Positions 56,314-64,000 of a stretch of DNA of 64,000 nt are shown in pieces (position 1 is the first letter of the stretch; every line of letters starts with the position of its first letter). Below the pieces are notes generated by a model, which worked only from the letters and a program-made list of their open reading frames with translations, was not told the DNA's origin and did no database searches. The DNA lies in assembly GCF_012933555.1 (NCBI RefSeq), contig NZ_JABBPK010000001.1, positions 4,752,001 through 4,816,000 on the forward strand, in the 5' to 3' direction. A program made the translations under genes and the position numbers. This DNA comes from Niallia alba (GTDB lineage Bacteria > Bacillota > Bacilli > Bacillales > Cytobacillaceae).

Positions 56314-56457
56314 TCATCCCTCCTTTGCCTGGAAGCGAAGACATTCGTGTCCAGATGCTCTTTTTACTTCGACAGATGGTAGCGCTCTTCCTTTAAATTG
56401 GAATGCTTTACACCCTTTAGGGAACTGACTATCCCATGTAACATAGTAAAATTTAAT
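56314..56457 (-). pseudogene. Short ORF without start codon at the edge of a repeat
   Basis: Read leftwards from the repeat at 56457, the frame gives KFYYVTWDSQFPKGCKAFQF, then KGRALPSVEVKRASGHECLR and FQAKEG before TGA. The composition and closing overlap with ywdI look like a real small gene. The frame has no ATG, GTG or TTG and is closed by a stop at the repeat boundary. On the other side of the repeat (about 56620-56645) ATGGACAAGAATAAGGTAAA and TTGCTATAAA could be the missing start, though the frames do not join exactly when the repeat and one ATAAA are removed. No family recognised. Confidence 0.4.
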
Positions 56458-56614
56458 TTATCCCACTCTTAACAGACAGTAAGACTCCCCCCTCAAGCTT
56501 ATGAGAATACAAGGAAGCTAGGGTCGGAGATCAACTCTCCGTAAAGGTCCGATTGGTTCAACTAACCATCAGTGGGGGAAGAGGAAAACCCCACTGATGG
56601 AAGTTTCACTTTAT
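56457..56614 (-). repeat. ATAAA-flanked ~158-bp repeat, copy E, inverted (bcr1-like)
   Basis: Reverse complement of copies A-D: TTTATCCCACTCTTAACAGA ... GGAAGTTTCACTTTAT, flanked by TTTAT on both sides. It differs from the others mainly in the middle (GGTCGGAGATCAACTCTCCG). It lies between ywdI and ung and abuts a broken small ORF. Confidence 0.85.
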
Positions 56615-56677
56615 AGCAATTTACCTTATTCTTGTCCATTCTATACCCTTCCAATCCCTTGCAGGAAAATACACACG

Positions 56678-56722
56678 ATGAGCAGCGATTTCTTTTCCTA
56701 TCTGGAGAAATCACTGCTCATG
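56678..56722 (-). terminator. Terminator after ung
   Basis: ATGAGCAGCGATTTCT and AGAAATCACTGCTCAT form a 15-bp stem with one mismatch, 19 bp past the ung stop. Confidence 0.75.
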
Positions 56723-56740
56723 TATATTTCCTTTATTATA

Positions 56741-57418
56741 TTATTCTTTTTCCAAAAAATCATCTATACACCAATTGATAGGAGGCTGTTCCCCATTTGC
56801 TAGCATGCGATTAATCGTAGAGAACGGTCTACTTCCTAAAAAACCTCGATGTGCTGAAAGCGGGCTTGGGTGTGTTGATAAGACGATACCGTGCTTTTTT
56901 TGATCGATAAGAGCAAGCTTTTTTTGGGCAGGATTGCCCCATAATACAAAAATAACTGGCTCCTCTCTTTCATTCAGCATTTTTATTACTTGGTCTGTAA
57001 ATACTTCCCACCCTTTTCCACGATGAGAATTAGCTTGTCCTGCACGAACGGTTAAAACCGTATTTAACAGAAGGATCCCTTGATTGGCCCAGCTCTTTAA
57101 ATAGCCGTGATTCGGGATAGGACACCCTAAATCTTCATGAAGCTCTTTAAAGATATTTTTTAAAGATGGTGGTATTTTTACTTGCGGCTTAACGGAAAAA
57201 CTTAATCCGTGTGCTTGATTGGGACCGTGATAAGGATCCTGTCCTAAAATGACTATCTTTACTTTGTCATAGGGAGTGAACGTTAAACTATTAAAGATAT
57301 CTTCGCGTTTTGGATAAATAGTTGATTCTCTGTACTCTACTTCTAAGAAGGATTCTAATTGAATAAAGTAATCCTTTTGGCGCTCCTGCTCTAATAATTG
57401 TTGCCATGATGCGGTCAT
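56741..57418 (-). CDS. ung: Uracil-DNA glycosylase
   Basis: Removes uracil from DNA in base-excision repair. 225 residues, family 1: water-activating loop [20 protein letters not shown]-type motif (catalytic Asp in GQDPYH), [17 protein letters not shown], and the minor-groove loop [27 protein letters not shown] precedes the ATG. It lies 13 bp after the DUF4230 gene and is likely co-transcribed. Confidence 0.97.
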   Translation of the reverse strand: MTASWQQLLEQERQKDYFIQLESFLEVEYRESTIYPKREDIFNSLTFTPYDKVKIVILGQDPYHGPNQAHGLSFSVKPQVKIPPSLKNIFKELHEDLGCPIPNHGYLKSWANQGILLLNTVLTVRAGQANSHRGKGWEVFTDQVIKMLNEREEPVIFVLWGNPAQKKLALIDQKKHGIVLSTHPSPLSAHRGFLGSRPFSTINRMLANGEQPPINWCIDDFLEKE

Positions 57419-57431
57419 GCTTCCCCCTCCT

Positions 57432-58181
57432 TTATTCCCCTGTGAACTTTACTTCAACAGTATATCCTAGTCTCCCATAGAATTCTTTCAATGTCTTTTG
57501 GGCATTTTCCTCTGCTTTTACCAATAGTCCTTGTTCCACAGCCTCTTCCTTCATCGCTTCCTTTGCTTCATCCATTAAGCTATAAGCTTCTTCCCATTCC
57601 ACCTCTCCTCTAAAAATGCCAGAAACAGAATACGTTTCTACTTCATCAAAACTAATAGAAGGATCTTGAAGAAAGCCCGCTTTTGGTAATAGAATGTGAA
57701 TTGTTTTCTCTTCTTCATTAATTTTAATTTGCTCTTCTGTTATTTCCGATAAATCTACTCCAGCTGTCAGTGTACCAGGTACCACTAATAGTATTTTTCG
57801 TTTCGTTCCTGGAATATTTGCCTCAATTCCCTTTCCAAAAATCTCGTTATCTTCTTTTTCTAAGATTGTTTTTACAAAGGCCTGCGAGGTGGCTAATGTT
57901 GATAAATCCTTCATCTGTTCTAAATAAGCACCTGTTCTTACTACTGGTTCTTTTGGAAAAGCAACTTTCCAAAGCCCAACTATTCCGACTATCAACCCCA
58001 CTACTAAAATACTTAAAAAAAGCATGATTTTTCTATTTATCCGATTCTTTACTTTATATAAACCAAATCGAGGAAATCGAAATCCTCTTCTGTTATTTAA
58101 CTCCATTGTTGTACTTGCCTGTTCCTTTTGTCCAGCGCTTAGCTCTCGATTAATTTGTTCTCTTTCTTTTTTGCTTACCAT
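57432..58181 (-). CDS. DUF4230 membrane-anchored protein
   Basis: 249 residues: a basic cytosolic N-terminus (1-50), one membrane helix ([20 protein letters not shown]), then an extracytoplasmic domain with the DUF4230 pattern ([38 protein letters not shown]) and a C-terminal helical region (about 190-235). Function unknown. GGAGGGGG precedes the ATG. It forms a pair with ung. Confidence 0.78.
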   Translation of the reverse strand: MVSKKEREQINRELSAGQKEQASTTMELNNRRGFRFPRFGLYKVKNRINRKIMLFLSILVVGLIVGIVGLWKVAFPKEPVVRTGAYLEQMKDLSTLATSQAFVKTILEKEDNEIFGKGIEANIPGTKRKILLVVPGTLTAGVDLSEITEEQIKINEEEKTIHILLPKAGFLQDPSISFDEVETYSVSGIFRGEVEWEEAYSLMDEAKEAMKEEAVEQGLLVKAEENAQKTLKEFYGRLGYTVEVKFTGE

Positions 58182-58308
58182 TTGCCCCCTCCTGTTTCTA
58201 TGATTCTCTTAATTATATTATATAGGGAATTTTGTCGATTGTGGGGATATTTGTCTATGTATAATTTCCCAAGGGATAGACAATGAAAATATTACCAATG
58301 GAAAAAGA

Positions 58309-58333
58309 GTTTCATCTTTTTTATAAGAGGTAT
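58309..58333 (+). promoter_or_regulatory. Sigma-B-like promoter before the YflT-type gene
   Basis: GTTTCA (58309-58314), 13 bases, AGGTAT (58328-58333) resembles the general-stress consensus GTTTAA-N12/14-GGGTAT with one mismatch in each half. It lies about 45 bp before the start codon of a general stress protein gene. Confidence 0.5.
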
Positions 58334-58377
58334 ATAACACACATAGATAAATTCCACATTAATAGGAGGCTATCATT

Positions 58378-58704
58378 ATGTATAAAGTAGAAATAGTAGA
58401 AAATGGTGTACAAGCAAGCAACATTATTAACGCATTAGAAAACCAAGGGTATAAAAAGGAAAACATTTATATTTTCGCCCACGATAAGGATCGTTCAGAA
58501 GACTTAACAAATGCAACGGAAACAGGAAATGTATCCATGAAGGAACAAGGACTACTGGATTCCATCAGTAATGTTTTCCGAAAAAGAGGTGACGAATTGC
58601 GTTCAAAAATGCAATCAGTCGGATTAACAGAAGCAGAAGCCGCTAAATACGAGGAAGTTTTAGATACAGGTAAATTAGTTGTCGTTGGTTCACTTGAACA
58701 ATAA
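58378..58704 (+). CDS. General stress protein, YflT domain
   Basis: 108 residues of the YflT/heat-induced stress protein fold: YKVEIVENGVQASNIINAL, KENIYIFAHDKDRSEDL, then EEVLDTGKLVVVGSL. Related B. subtilis proteins belong to the sigma-B regulon; molecular role unknown. AGGAGG precedes the ATG. A sigma-B-like promoter lies upstream. Confidence 0.85.
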   Translation: MYKVEIVENGVQASNIINALENQGYKKENIYIFAHDKDRSEDLTNATETGNVSMKEQGLLDSISNVFRKRGDELRSKMQSVGLTEAEAAKYEEVLDTGKLVVVGSLEQ

Positions 58705-58706
58705 GA

Positions 58707-58745
58707 AAAGCCTCGCGTTGTGAAATAACAGCGCGAGGCTTTTTT
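58707..58745. terminator. Terminator between the stress gene and moeB
   Basis: AAAGCCTCGCGTTGT-GAAAT-AACAGCGCGAGGCTTTTTTT; convergent genes on both sides. Confidence 0.9.
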
Positions 58746-58747
58746 TA

Positions 58748-59776
58748 CTATCCTAATAATTGGTCATAAAGAGTTTTAGCATATACTACATCATTTGTCT
58801 CATGTATCAACGCTCTGCCATCTTTAAATAACACTACTCTGTTCGCCTCTAATTGAACACTGAGGAGAAATTGATTTTGCCTCACTGTATATCCTTTCTT
58901 CTGAAGACTTTCTTCTAGTTGCTGAAATGGGATATCCTTTGGATTAGAAGGACGAATCTGAACCGTTTCTCTTCCACATAAAACAGCTGTCTTTGTCTGG
59001 TTTTCTTTTTTCAAAAAAGGATAAGTCGGATTTTCTCCGCAAGTTGGACAGTCCTCCCTTTTCACGCGATTAACTTTAATATTATGGTGTTCATTTTTCC
59101 ATAAATCAAAGGTTAAAAATGTTCCTCGTAAGGAAGCTTTATCTCCGACTAATATTTTTAACGCTTCGGTCACTTGATGGGAAACTACTAATTGAACAGT
59201 CGGAGCGATAATCCCTACAGTATCACATGTCATACCGGTCATCGGCATAGATTTTATTAGGCAATGTAAACACGGTGTCTCTCCTGGTACAATCGTGTAG
59301 CTCATTCCAGAACTCCCTACACAAGCTCCATAAATCCAAGGTATTTCATGCTTCACCGCTATATCATTTACAATCATTCTTATTTCCATATTGTCAGTTG
59401 CATCCATTATTATATCAACGCTCTTCGCTAACTGCTCCAATAGCTCTACCGTTGCTTCCCCAACAATACTCTTAATGCTGCATTCTCTATTAATCTCCAT
59501 TAATCTTCTTTCTGCAGCAGCAGCTTTTGGTATCCGCTCTTTTGCATCCTGTTCTGTATACAATTGTTGTCGCTGAAGATTGCTTTTCTCCACATAATCT
59601 CTGTCTATAATAGTAAGATTCCCAATGCCACTTCTACATAACATCTCTGCAATGGACGATCCTAACGCACCAACACCAATAATTAGCACATGTTTCGTCC
59701 TAATTTCTCTCTGCCCCTCTGTTCCAATAGAAGAAAATAGTATCTGGCGTGAATATCTCTTCTGATTCATTTGCAT
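58748..59776 (-). CDS. moeB: Molybdopterin-synthase adenylyltransferase (ThiF/MoeB type)
   Basis: Adenylates the C-terminal Gly-Gly of MoaD for sulfur loading. 342 residues: E1-like fold with GVGALGSSIAEMLCRSGIG (ATP site), DRDYVEKSNLQRQQLYTE, MDATDNMEIR and a zinc site from CLHC and CPTC. The C-terminal about 70 residues are a short extra domain in place of the rhodanese found in some homologues. moaD follows 11 bp upstream in coordinate terms (transcribed first), which favours MoeB over ThiF. ATGs at codons 1 and 3 both lie near AAGGAG. Confidence 0.9.
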   Translation of the reverse strand: MQMNQKRYSRQILFSSIGTEGQREIRTKHVLIIGVGALGSSIAEMLCRSGIGNLTIIDRDYVEKSNLQRQQLYTEQDAKERIPKAAAAERRLMEINRECSIKSIVGEATVELLEQLAKSVDIIMDATDNMEIRMIVNDIAVKHEIPWIYGACVGSSGMSYTIVPGETPCLHCLIKSMPMTGMTCDTVGIIAPTVQLVVSHQVTEALKILVGDKASLRGTFLTFDLWKNEHHNIKVNRVKREDCPTCGENPTYPFLKKENQTKTAVLCGRETVQIRPSNPKDIPFQQLEESLQKKGYTVRQNQFLLSVQLEANRVVLFKDGRALIHETNDVVYAKTLYDQLLG

Positions 59777-59787
59777 TTACTCCTTCC

Positions 59788-60021
59788 TCATCCTCCACTA
59801 ACAGGGGGAATAAAAGCTACTGTATCGTTCTCCTTCACAATATCCTCATCCAGTGCAAATTCCTCATTAACCGCTACCATTACTCCTTGAAGGGATAAAG
59901 ATGGATATGTATTTAGTAAGTACTCCTTAATTTGCGCTATTGTCTGTTGTTTCCCTTTCAATGTTAACGTCTCGCTTCCTATTGTTTCTTTCACACCCGC
60001 AAAAAAAAGCAATGTAATCAA
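59788..60021 (-). CDS. moaD: Molybdopterin synthase small subunit (sulfur carrier)
   Basis: 77-residue ubiquitin-like protein ending in the essential Gly-Gly (FIPPVSGG), which carries the thiocarboxylate used to make molybdopterin. TTG start at 60021 overlaps the moaE TGA (TTGA) with GAGGAGG upstream, a sign of translational coupling giving balanced MoaD:MoaE. Confidence 0.94.
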   Translation of the reverse strand: MITLLFFAGVKETIGSETLTLKGKQQTIAQIKEYLLNTYPSLSLQGVMVAVNEEFALDEDIVKENDTVAFIPPVSGG

Positions 60022-60479
60022 TGTAATTCCTCCTCACCTGGCTTACCATTGGGATACATTTTAGTCCCCTTTTGATTGCCGATCCACTCTTCTCCATTTT
60101 CCCAATGCTCTTTTTTCCAAACAGGTACAATTTCTTTTATTCTTTCGATTGCATATTGATTTGCCTCATAAGCATCCTTTCGATGCGGAGTGGAAACAGC
60201 GATAACTACTGCGACATCACTAATTTCTAGCTTGCCAATTCGATGAGTAATAGCAATATCGATATCTCCCCATTTCCGCTTAACCTCTTCGCCTATTTGC
60301 GCAAGTTTTTTTGTTGCCATTGGAGTATAAGCTTCATATGTTAAAAATAGTGTTTTTTTCCCTGCTGTTATTTCCCTCACTGTCCCAATAAACGTAGTAA
60401 CAGCACCCGCATTTCTTCTTATTACTTTATCAATAACATTTTGTATATTAATCGGCTGATCTATTATTTCAAACCTCAT
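60018..60479 (-). CDS. moaE: Molybdopterin synthase large subunit
   Basis: Inserts two sulfurs into cyclic pyranopterin monophosphate. 153 residues: GAVTTFIGTVRE, AYTPMATKKLAQIGEEVKRK, ITHRIGKLEISDVAVVIAVS, PHRKDAYEANQYAIERIKEI, and the catalytic Lys region VPVWKKEHWENGEEWIG. First gene of moaE-moaD-moeB. The other Moco genes are not in the window. Confidence 0.96.
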   Translation of the reverse strand: MRFEIIDQPINIQNVIDKVIRRNAGAVTTFIGTVREITAGKKTLFLTYEAYTPMATKKLAQIGEEVKRKWGDIDIAITHRIGKLEISDVAVVIAVSTPHRKDAYEANQYAIERIKEIVPVWKKEHWENGEEWIGNQKGTKMYPNGKPGEEELH

Positions 60480-60770
60480 CGCTATATCCCCTCTGCATTA
60501 TTCTCTATTTCCTTGAGCATTTATATTGCTTCTTGCTTTTCCATCGTAAAAAATATATATAAAGATTACCATACATGTAGACAGAATTCTCTTACTTATT
60601 ATCACCTTACGCCTTTAACTTCCTTCGATTGGTATGTAAAAACGACATGAGAACCAAACTAAGGCAAGGATGGCGCAAAAGTTGTATGATTAATTAAAAT
60701 AGTCTACAATTATTCAATCAAACAAAATTACTTTTCGCTAAAAAGTGGCAATTACATAGGAGGCATAACA

Positions 60771-61592
60771 ATGAAGAAAGTATTAACTTTAGCAGGATCT
60801 GACACTAGTGGTGGTGCAGGTATTCAAGCAGACTTAAAAACATTTCAAGAACTAGGCGTTTATGGAATGACCGCTTTAACGACAATCGTAACAATGGATC
60901 CAAAAAATCATTGGCATCATAATGTTTTTCCACAGGATATAAACACAGTAAACGCTCAATTGGAAACTGTTCTATCTGTAGGTATTGATGCAATGAAAAC
61001 CGGAATGCTTGGTTCTGTTGAAATTATTGAAGCAGCAGCAAAACTAATTGATGAGAACAATATTAAAAATGTTGTTATTGATCCTGTCATGATCTGTAAA
61101 GGAGAAGATGAAGTCCTTCACCCAGAAACAGCTGATGCTCTTCGCGAATTGCTTGTTCCAAGAGCAACGGTAGTGACTCCTAATCTATTTGAAGCTTGGC
61201 AGCTTGCACAAACAGATGAGCCTATTAAAACAATAGAAGATTTAAAAGAGGCAGCAGTAAAAATTCACGCACTTGGACCAAAATATGTTCTCATTAAAGG
61301 TGGCAGCAAATTAGGACATGAAAAAGCAATCGATCTTCTATATGATGGAAAAGAATTTACGATTTTAGAGAGTGAACTAATTGATACAACCTATACACAT
61401 GGAGCAGGCTGCACAAACTCTGCTGCGATTACAGCTGAATTAGCAAAAGGTGCAACAGTAAAAGATGCTGTTCAAACAGCTAAAGACTTTATTACTGCCG
61501 CTATTCGCAATGGCTTTAAGTTAAATGAGTATGTTGGCCCAACTATGCACGGAGCATATCGTAACGAAAAAGAGAAGCTTCGTATTAAGTAA
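60771..61592 (+). CDS. pdxK: Pyridoxine/HMP kinase PdxK
   Basis: Ribokinase-fold kinase phosphorylating B6 vitamers, and HMP in some homologues. 273 residues, very similar in wording to B. subtilis PdxK (YwdB): LTLAGSDTSGGAGIQADLKT, IDPVMICKGEDEVLHPETAD, TPNLFEAWQL, and the nucleotide/catalytic HGAGCTNSAA with the conserved Cys. ThiD paralogues share these motifs; context near ung/ywdI supports PdxK. AGGAGG precedes the ATG. Monocistronic. Confidence 0.92.
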   Translation: MKKVLTLAGSDTSGGAGIQADLKTFQELGVYGMTALTTIVTMDPKNHWHHNVFPQDINTVNAQLETVLSVGIDAMKTGMLGSVEIIEAAAKLIDENNIKNVVIDPVMICKGEDEVLHPETADALRELLVPRATVVTPNLFEAWQLAQTDEPIKTIEDLKEAAVKIHALGPKYVLIKGGSKLGHEKAIDLLYDGKEFTILESELIDTTYTHGAGCTNSAAITAELAKGATVKDAVQTAKDFITAAIRNGFKLNEYVGPTMHGAYRNEKEKLRIK

Positions 61593-61700
61593 AAGAGGTT
61601 AAAAATGGTCTCACAGCATTCTTTGCTTTGAATAAAAGGAAAAAAATGCCCTGACCATTTTTCTCCCTTTAAATAGACTAGTAAAAAGGAGGGATATTCT

Positions 61701-62048
61701 TTGGAGTTTGTACAAATCGAGAAAGTCCAAAAAGAAATCGAGCGTTTGAGTGAAAAAGAAATATATATTCACTTAGAAACGACTAATGGCGCCTATGCTA
61801 CACATAATGACGAAACCTTCTTTAACTCCGGCGCCTATATCCGCAATGCACAGCTTTCCTATGAATATGGCAAGATCACAGGAAACGGTCCCTATCGAGT
61901 TGGCTTAAAAACGGGAATTGGCTGGGTTTATGCAGAAGGTGTTACTCATTATGAAGTGGATGAAAAAAATAGATTATTATTAGCAGGATTAGATTTCACA
62001 GGAAAATTGGCAGTTGCCTTACAAATAAGTGAAACACCATTTGAATGA
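61701..62048 (+). CDS. yojF: DUF1806 family protein YojF
   Basis: 115 residues with TTG start behind AAGGAGGG. Conserved stretches: EIYIHLETTNGAYATHNDE, NGPYRVGLKTGIGWVYAEG and GLDFTGKLAVALQISETPFE. In B. subtilis yojF precedes yojG (bshB2) as here, with a 68-bp gap; YojF function is unknown but the pairing suggests a link to bacillithiol. Confidence 0.9.
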   Translation: MEFVQIEKVQKEIERLSEKEIYIHLETTNGAYATHNDETFFNSGAYIRNAQLSYEYGKITGNGPYRVGLKTGIGWVYAEGVTHYEVDEKNRLLLAGLDFTGKLAVALQISETPFE

Positions 62049-62116
62049 GAAAGTAAAATAGCATGAAATATTCTTAAAAAATAAATGATTACCATTTCAT
62101 GAAAGGAGGAGTATAA

Positions 62117-62791
62117 ATGGAAAATGAAAGACAAGTATTAGTTATTTTCCCCCATCCCGACGATGAAGCATTTGGTGTATCTGGTACCATTTCTAAATTT
62201 ATACACGAAGGAGTCCCGGTCACATATGCTTGCTTAACACTTGGCCAAATGGGACGAAATTTAGGAAACCCACCATTTGCAACAAGAGAATCCTTACCAG
62301 AAATTCGCAAAAACGAATTACAGGAAGCTGCAAGAGCAATGGGATTAGAAGATCTCCGTATGTTAGGCTATCGTGATAAAACGATTGAATTCCTAAAGGA
62401 GGAAGTACTAGTTGATGAATTTACTGCATTACTAGATGAACTAGATCCGTCTCTAGTTATTACTTTCTATCCAGGATATTCTGTTCACCCAGATCATGAC
62501 GCGACAGGAGCAGCCGTTGTAAAAGCTATTGAAAAAAGAGATGCTGCTAATAGACCCAAACTTTATTGTGTAGCATTCTCGAAAAATTGTGAAGAAGATC
62601 TTGGACAGCCGGATATAGAAATCGATGTTCAAAATTTTGCAGAGCAAAAAATAGCAACAATTGCAGCCCATCTTTCTCAAACGCAACAATATGCAGCTAC
62701 TCTTCAAGAGGGGTTAAATAATCAGGAACCAGATGTGCTAACTAGATTATATACAGAGCGATATTGGACATTTGAACTACTCGGCACTTAA
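62117..62791 (+). CDS. bshB2: Bacillithiol biosynthesis deacetylase BshB2
   Basis: Zinc amidase removing acetate from GlcNAc-malate in bacillithiol synthesis. 224 residues of the PIG-L/LmbE fold: VIFPHPDDEAFGVSGTISKF with the zinc His-Asp-Asp, LRMLGYRDKTIEFL, and the second ligand region VHPDHDATGAAVVKAI. AAAGGAGG precedes the ATG. Second gene of the yojF-bshB2 pair. Confidence 0.95.
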   Translation: MENERQVLVIFPHPDDEAFGVSGTISKFIHEGVPVTYACLTLGQMGRNLGNPPFATRESLPEIRKNELQEAARAMGLEDLRMLGYRDKTIEFLKEEVLVDEFTALLDELDPSLVITFYPGYSVHPDHDATGAAVVKAIEKRDAANRPKLYCVAFSKNCEEDLGQPDIEIDVQNFAEQKIATIAAHLSQTQQYAATLQEGLNNQEPDVLTRLYTERYWTFELLGT

Positions 62792-62797
62792 GTACCG
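62777..62797. other. Short palindrome at the bshB2 stop / possible IS end
   Basis: CTCGGCACTTAAGTACCGAG is a near-perfect palindrome containing the bshB2 stop codon. It has no T run, so it is a poor terminator. It lies 35-55 bp beyond the tnpB stop, where the right end of an IS200/IS605 element would be expected, and could be a native bshB2 structure or part of that end. Confidence 0.35.
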
Positions 62798-62831
62798 AGA
62801 TTCTATAAGAACTGATTAATAAACCTTTTGG

Positions 62832-64000
62832 TTATACTAATTTTATTCTCATCGGGACTGCCAAAAGCCCCCTAGCCACCTTGTCCGACAGTTCGGATGT
62901 ATGGTTACATTTTCTTAAAATATTTGCTGCTCCGTTTAGGTCAGCATTCACCAAAATAGACCTAGATGTTTTGTATAGCCCTCGAAACGCTCGTTTTCCA
63001 GAGAAAACGGGCTTTTCTTTCGAATTTTTATTATATACAGGGAGTTCATCATTATCTAGAAAACTAGCTTTTGAAGTATAGCTTTCTTCTTGAACGATGA
63101 GTTCAATGCGGTGTCTTTTGCACATATTTTCAACTTTTTTGATGAACTTACTGTGTGGAATTTGTACAAATTTTTGGTTGTTTTTCTTTCCGATATTAAT
63201 GTTTTGTTTCCAACCCCTGTTGAGTCCAACAACTAGTTTACCGATTCCGTTAGCCAAACAATGTTTGATAACGTAGTGTGTTGTTTTGTTTAAAAAATCG
63301 CGTAATACATTGTTTCTTTTTCTCAACAAACAAACCTGTCGATTGGTTAGGTGGGCAATATTTTGTTTATCTTTCATAGACTGTAACCGTTTAATTTATT
63401 TATTGTACCATTGGTTCAAGGACTTTACTCGTTTACCAGAAACTAAAAAAGTATTACCTAGTGTATCGATACCGGCAATGAAATTATCTATTCCTAAATC
63501 CAAAGAAAGTGCTTCATCTTTGTTTAATTTTTGCTGTTCTACTTGTTTTTTATAGACATACTCGATTTCAAAATAATGTGCGTTATATTTAGGAAGGATG
63601 CGTATTTCAGCAATTTCTGAGGGGGCTAAATTTGAAGGGAAACGAACATTAATCGTTCCGTATTCTCTTTTAAAGGCAGGAGAAACAGGAATATAGAATG
63701 TCCCATCTTTTTGTAGTTTAAATTGTGGGTAACTTAATTCAAAATGAGCATCTTTTTCCAAATAACGTGGAATCCTTGCTCCTTGACCTTTTACTTTCAA
63801 CACCCCAAAGAAACTTTTAAAGTTTTCTTCCACTTTTTTGAGCGTTTGTTGCGCCGCTGCCGAACCCATTAATTTGTAGTTCTCATTGGATTTACATGCA
63901 TGGTAATTTTCCTTATAGGGGAAATATTTTTTTGTTTCAAAAAAGTGTTGGCGAACCGAATACAAACCAACATTGTACATATTCTTGCTTAATTGACTTA
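62832..64000 (-). pseudogene. tnpB: IS200/IS605-family TnpB, interrupted by one in-frame stop, 5' end beyond the window
   Basis: TnpB proteins are RNA-guided nucleases of IS200/IS605 elements. Reading from the right edge: LSKNMYNVGLYSVRQHFF, then the RuvC-I Asp in LSLDLGIDNFIAG, up to SLNQWYNK; a TAA at 63398-63396; then, in the same frame with no other damage, IKRLQSMKDKQNIAHLTNRQ, the RuvC-II Glu region IELIVQEESYTSKASFLDND, and RuvC-III NADLNGAANILRKC. The usual CxxC zinc finger pair between RuvC-II and III is replaced by SYTSKASFLDNDELP. The N-terminus continues past position 64000. No tnpA is seen. The single nonsense codon (probably GAA to TAA) makes it a recent pseudogene, unless read through. 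Confidence 0.88.

Noticed and set aside
60480-60770. Possible thiamine or molybdenum riboswitch in the moaE-pdxK gap
   Set aside because: No conserved TPP or Moco core elements could be found; the region is short and AT-rich.

Overview
The window comes from a low-GC, endospore-forming Bacillaceae chromosome. Sporulation genes (spoIIR, spo0F, rsfA, gerQ), a bacillithiol gene (bshB2), the RNA polymerase delta subunit, and many short TTG/GTG starts behind strong GGAGG-type ribosome sites all point there. Gene order follows the Bacillus subtilis ywl-ywk-ywj-ywi-ywh-ywg-ywf-ywd segment closely: ywlB, spoIIR, prmC, prfA, tdk, rpmE, rho, murA2, fbaA, spo0F, ywjG, pyrG, rpoE, ywiE, argS, ywiB, speB, speE, pbpG-like, ywhD, ywhC, ywhB, ywgA, ywfO, rsfA, lipL, pta, hemQ, gerQ, ywdK, ywdI, ung, pdxK. 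Species cannot be fixed from the sequence; a Niallia/Cytobacillus-like lineage is a guess.

Layout. 1-500: a cluster of DnaA-box-like 9-mers beside a ywlB-type acetyltransferase. 570-5300: proline catabolism (putB, rocA) with a sigma-54-activator-like regulator that lacks the residues needed for sigma-54 activation. 5.5-10.8 kb: an accessory patch built from Tn3-family ends. It holds a metal ABC permease gene cut by a Tn3 inverted repeat, a tnpA fragment, a PadR/DUF1129/ABC-exporter cassette, a second Tn3 end in the same orientation, and a small ORF joining a lipoprotein signal to a resolvase-like helix-turn-helix. Together 0.6-10.8 kb interrupts the ywlB-spoIIR neighbourhood. 11-29 kb: core genes for sporulation signalling, translation termination, nucleotide synthesis, cell wall and transcription, with an RsbR paralogue and two CNNM-type transporters that carry matching leader hairpins. 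29-44.5 kb: phospholipase D-type lipid synthase, argS, L,D-transpeptidase, polyamine genes, a class A PBP, a 52-bp minisatellite touching the 3' end of a MutS2-like gene, and the ywhD/ywhC/ywhB set. 44.5-62.8 kb: ywgA, ywfO, an MFS pump, rsfA, lipL, pta, hemQ, gerQ, a frameshifted yibE/F gene, ung, moeB-moaD-moaE, pdxK, yojF-bshB2. 62.8 kb to the end: a TnpB (IS200/IS605) gene with one in-frame stop that runs off the window.

Functional links. putB and rocA carry out the two steps proline to P5C to glutamate. speE and speB are adjacent polyamine genes. moeB, moaD and moaE form the sulfur-carrier part of molybdopterin synthesis. prmC methylates the release factor made by prfA, and the two genes overlap. 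pta, hemQ and lipL lie together as in B. subtilis. Visible regulation includes a CTP-sensing pyrG attenuator, a sigma-H type promoter before spo0F, a sigma-F type promoter before rsfA, a sigma-B type promoter before the YflT-like gene, and a PadR promoter with two palindromes.

Repeats are prominent. Five copies of a ~140-160 bp element flanked by ATAAA (bcr1-like) and two near-full copies plus fragments of a ~380 bp nested palindrome sit between genes. No rRNA, tRNA, CRISPR array or prophage was seen.
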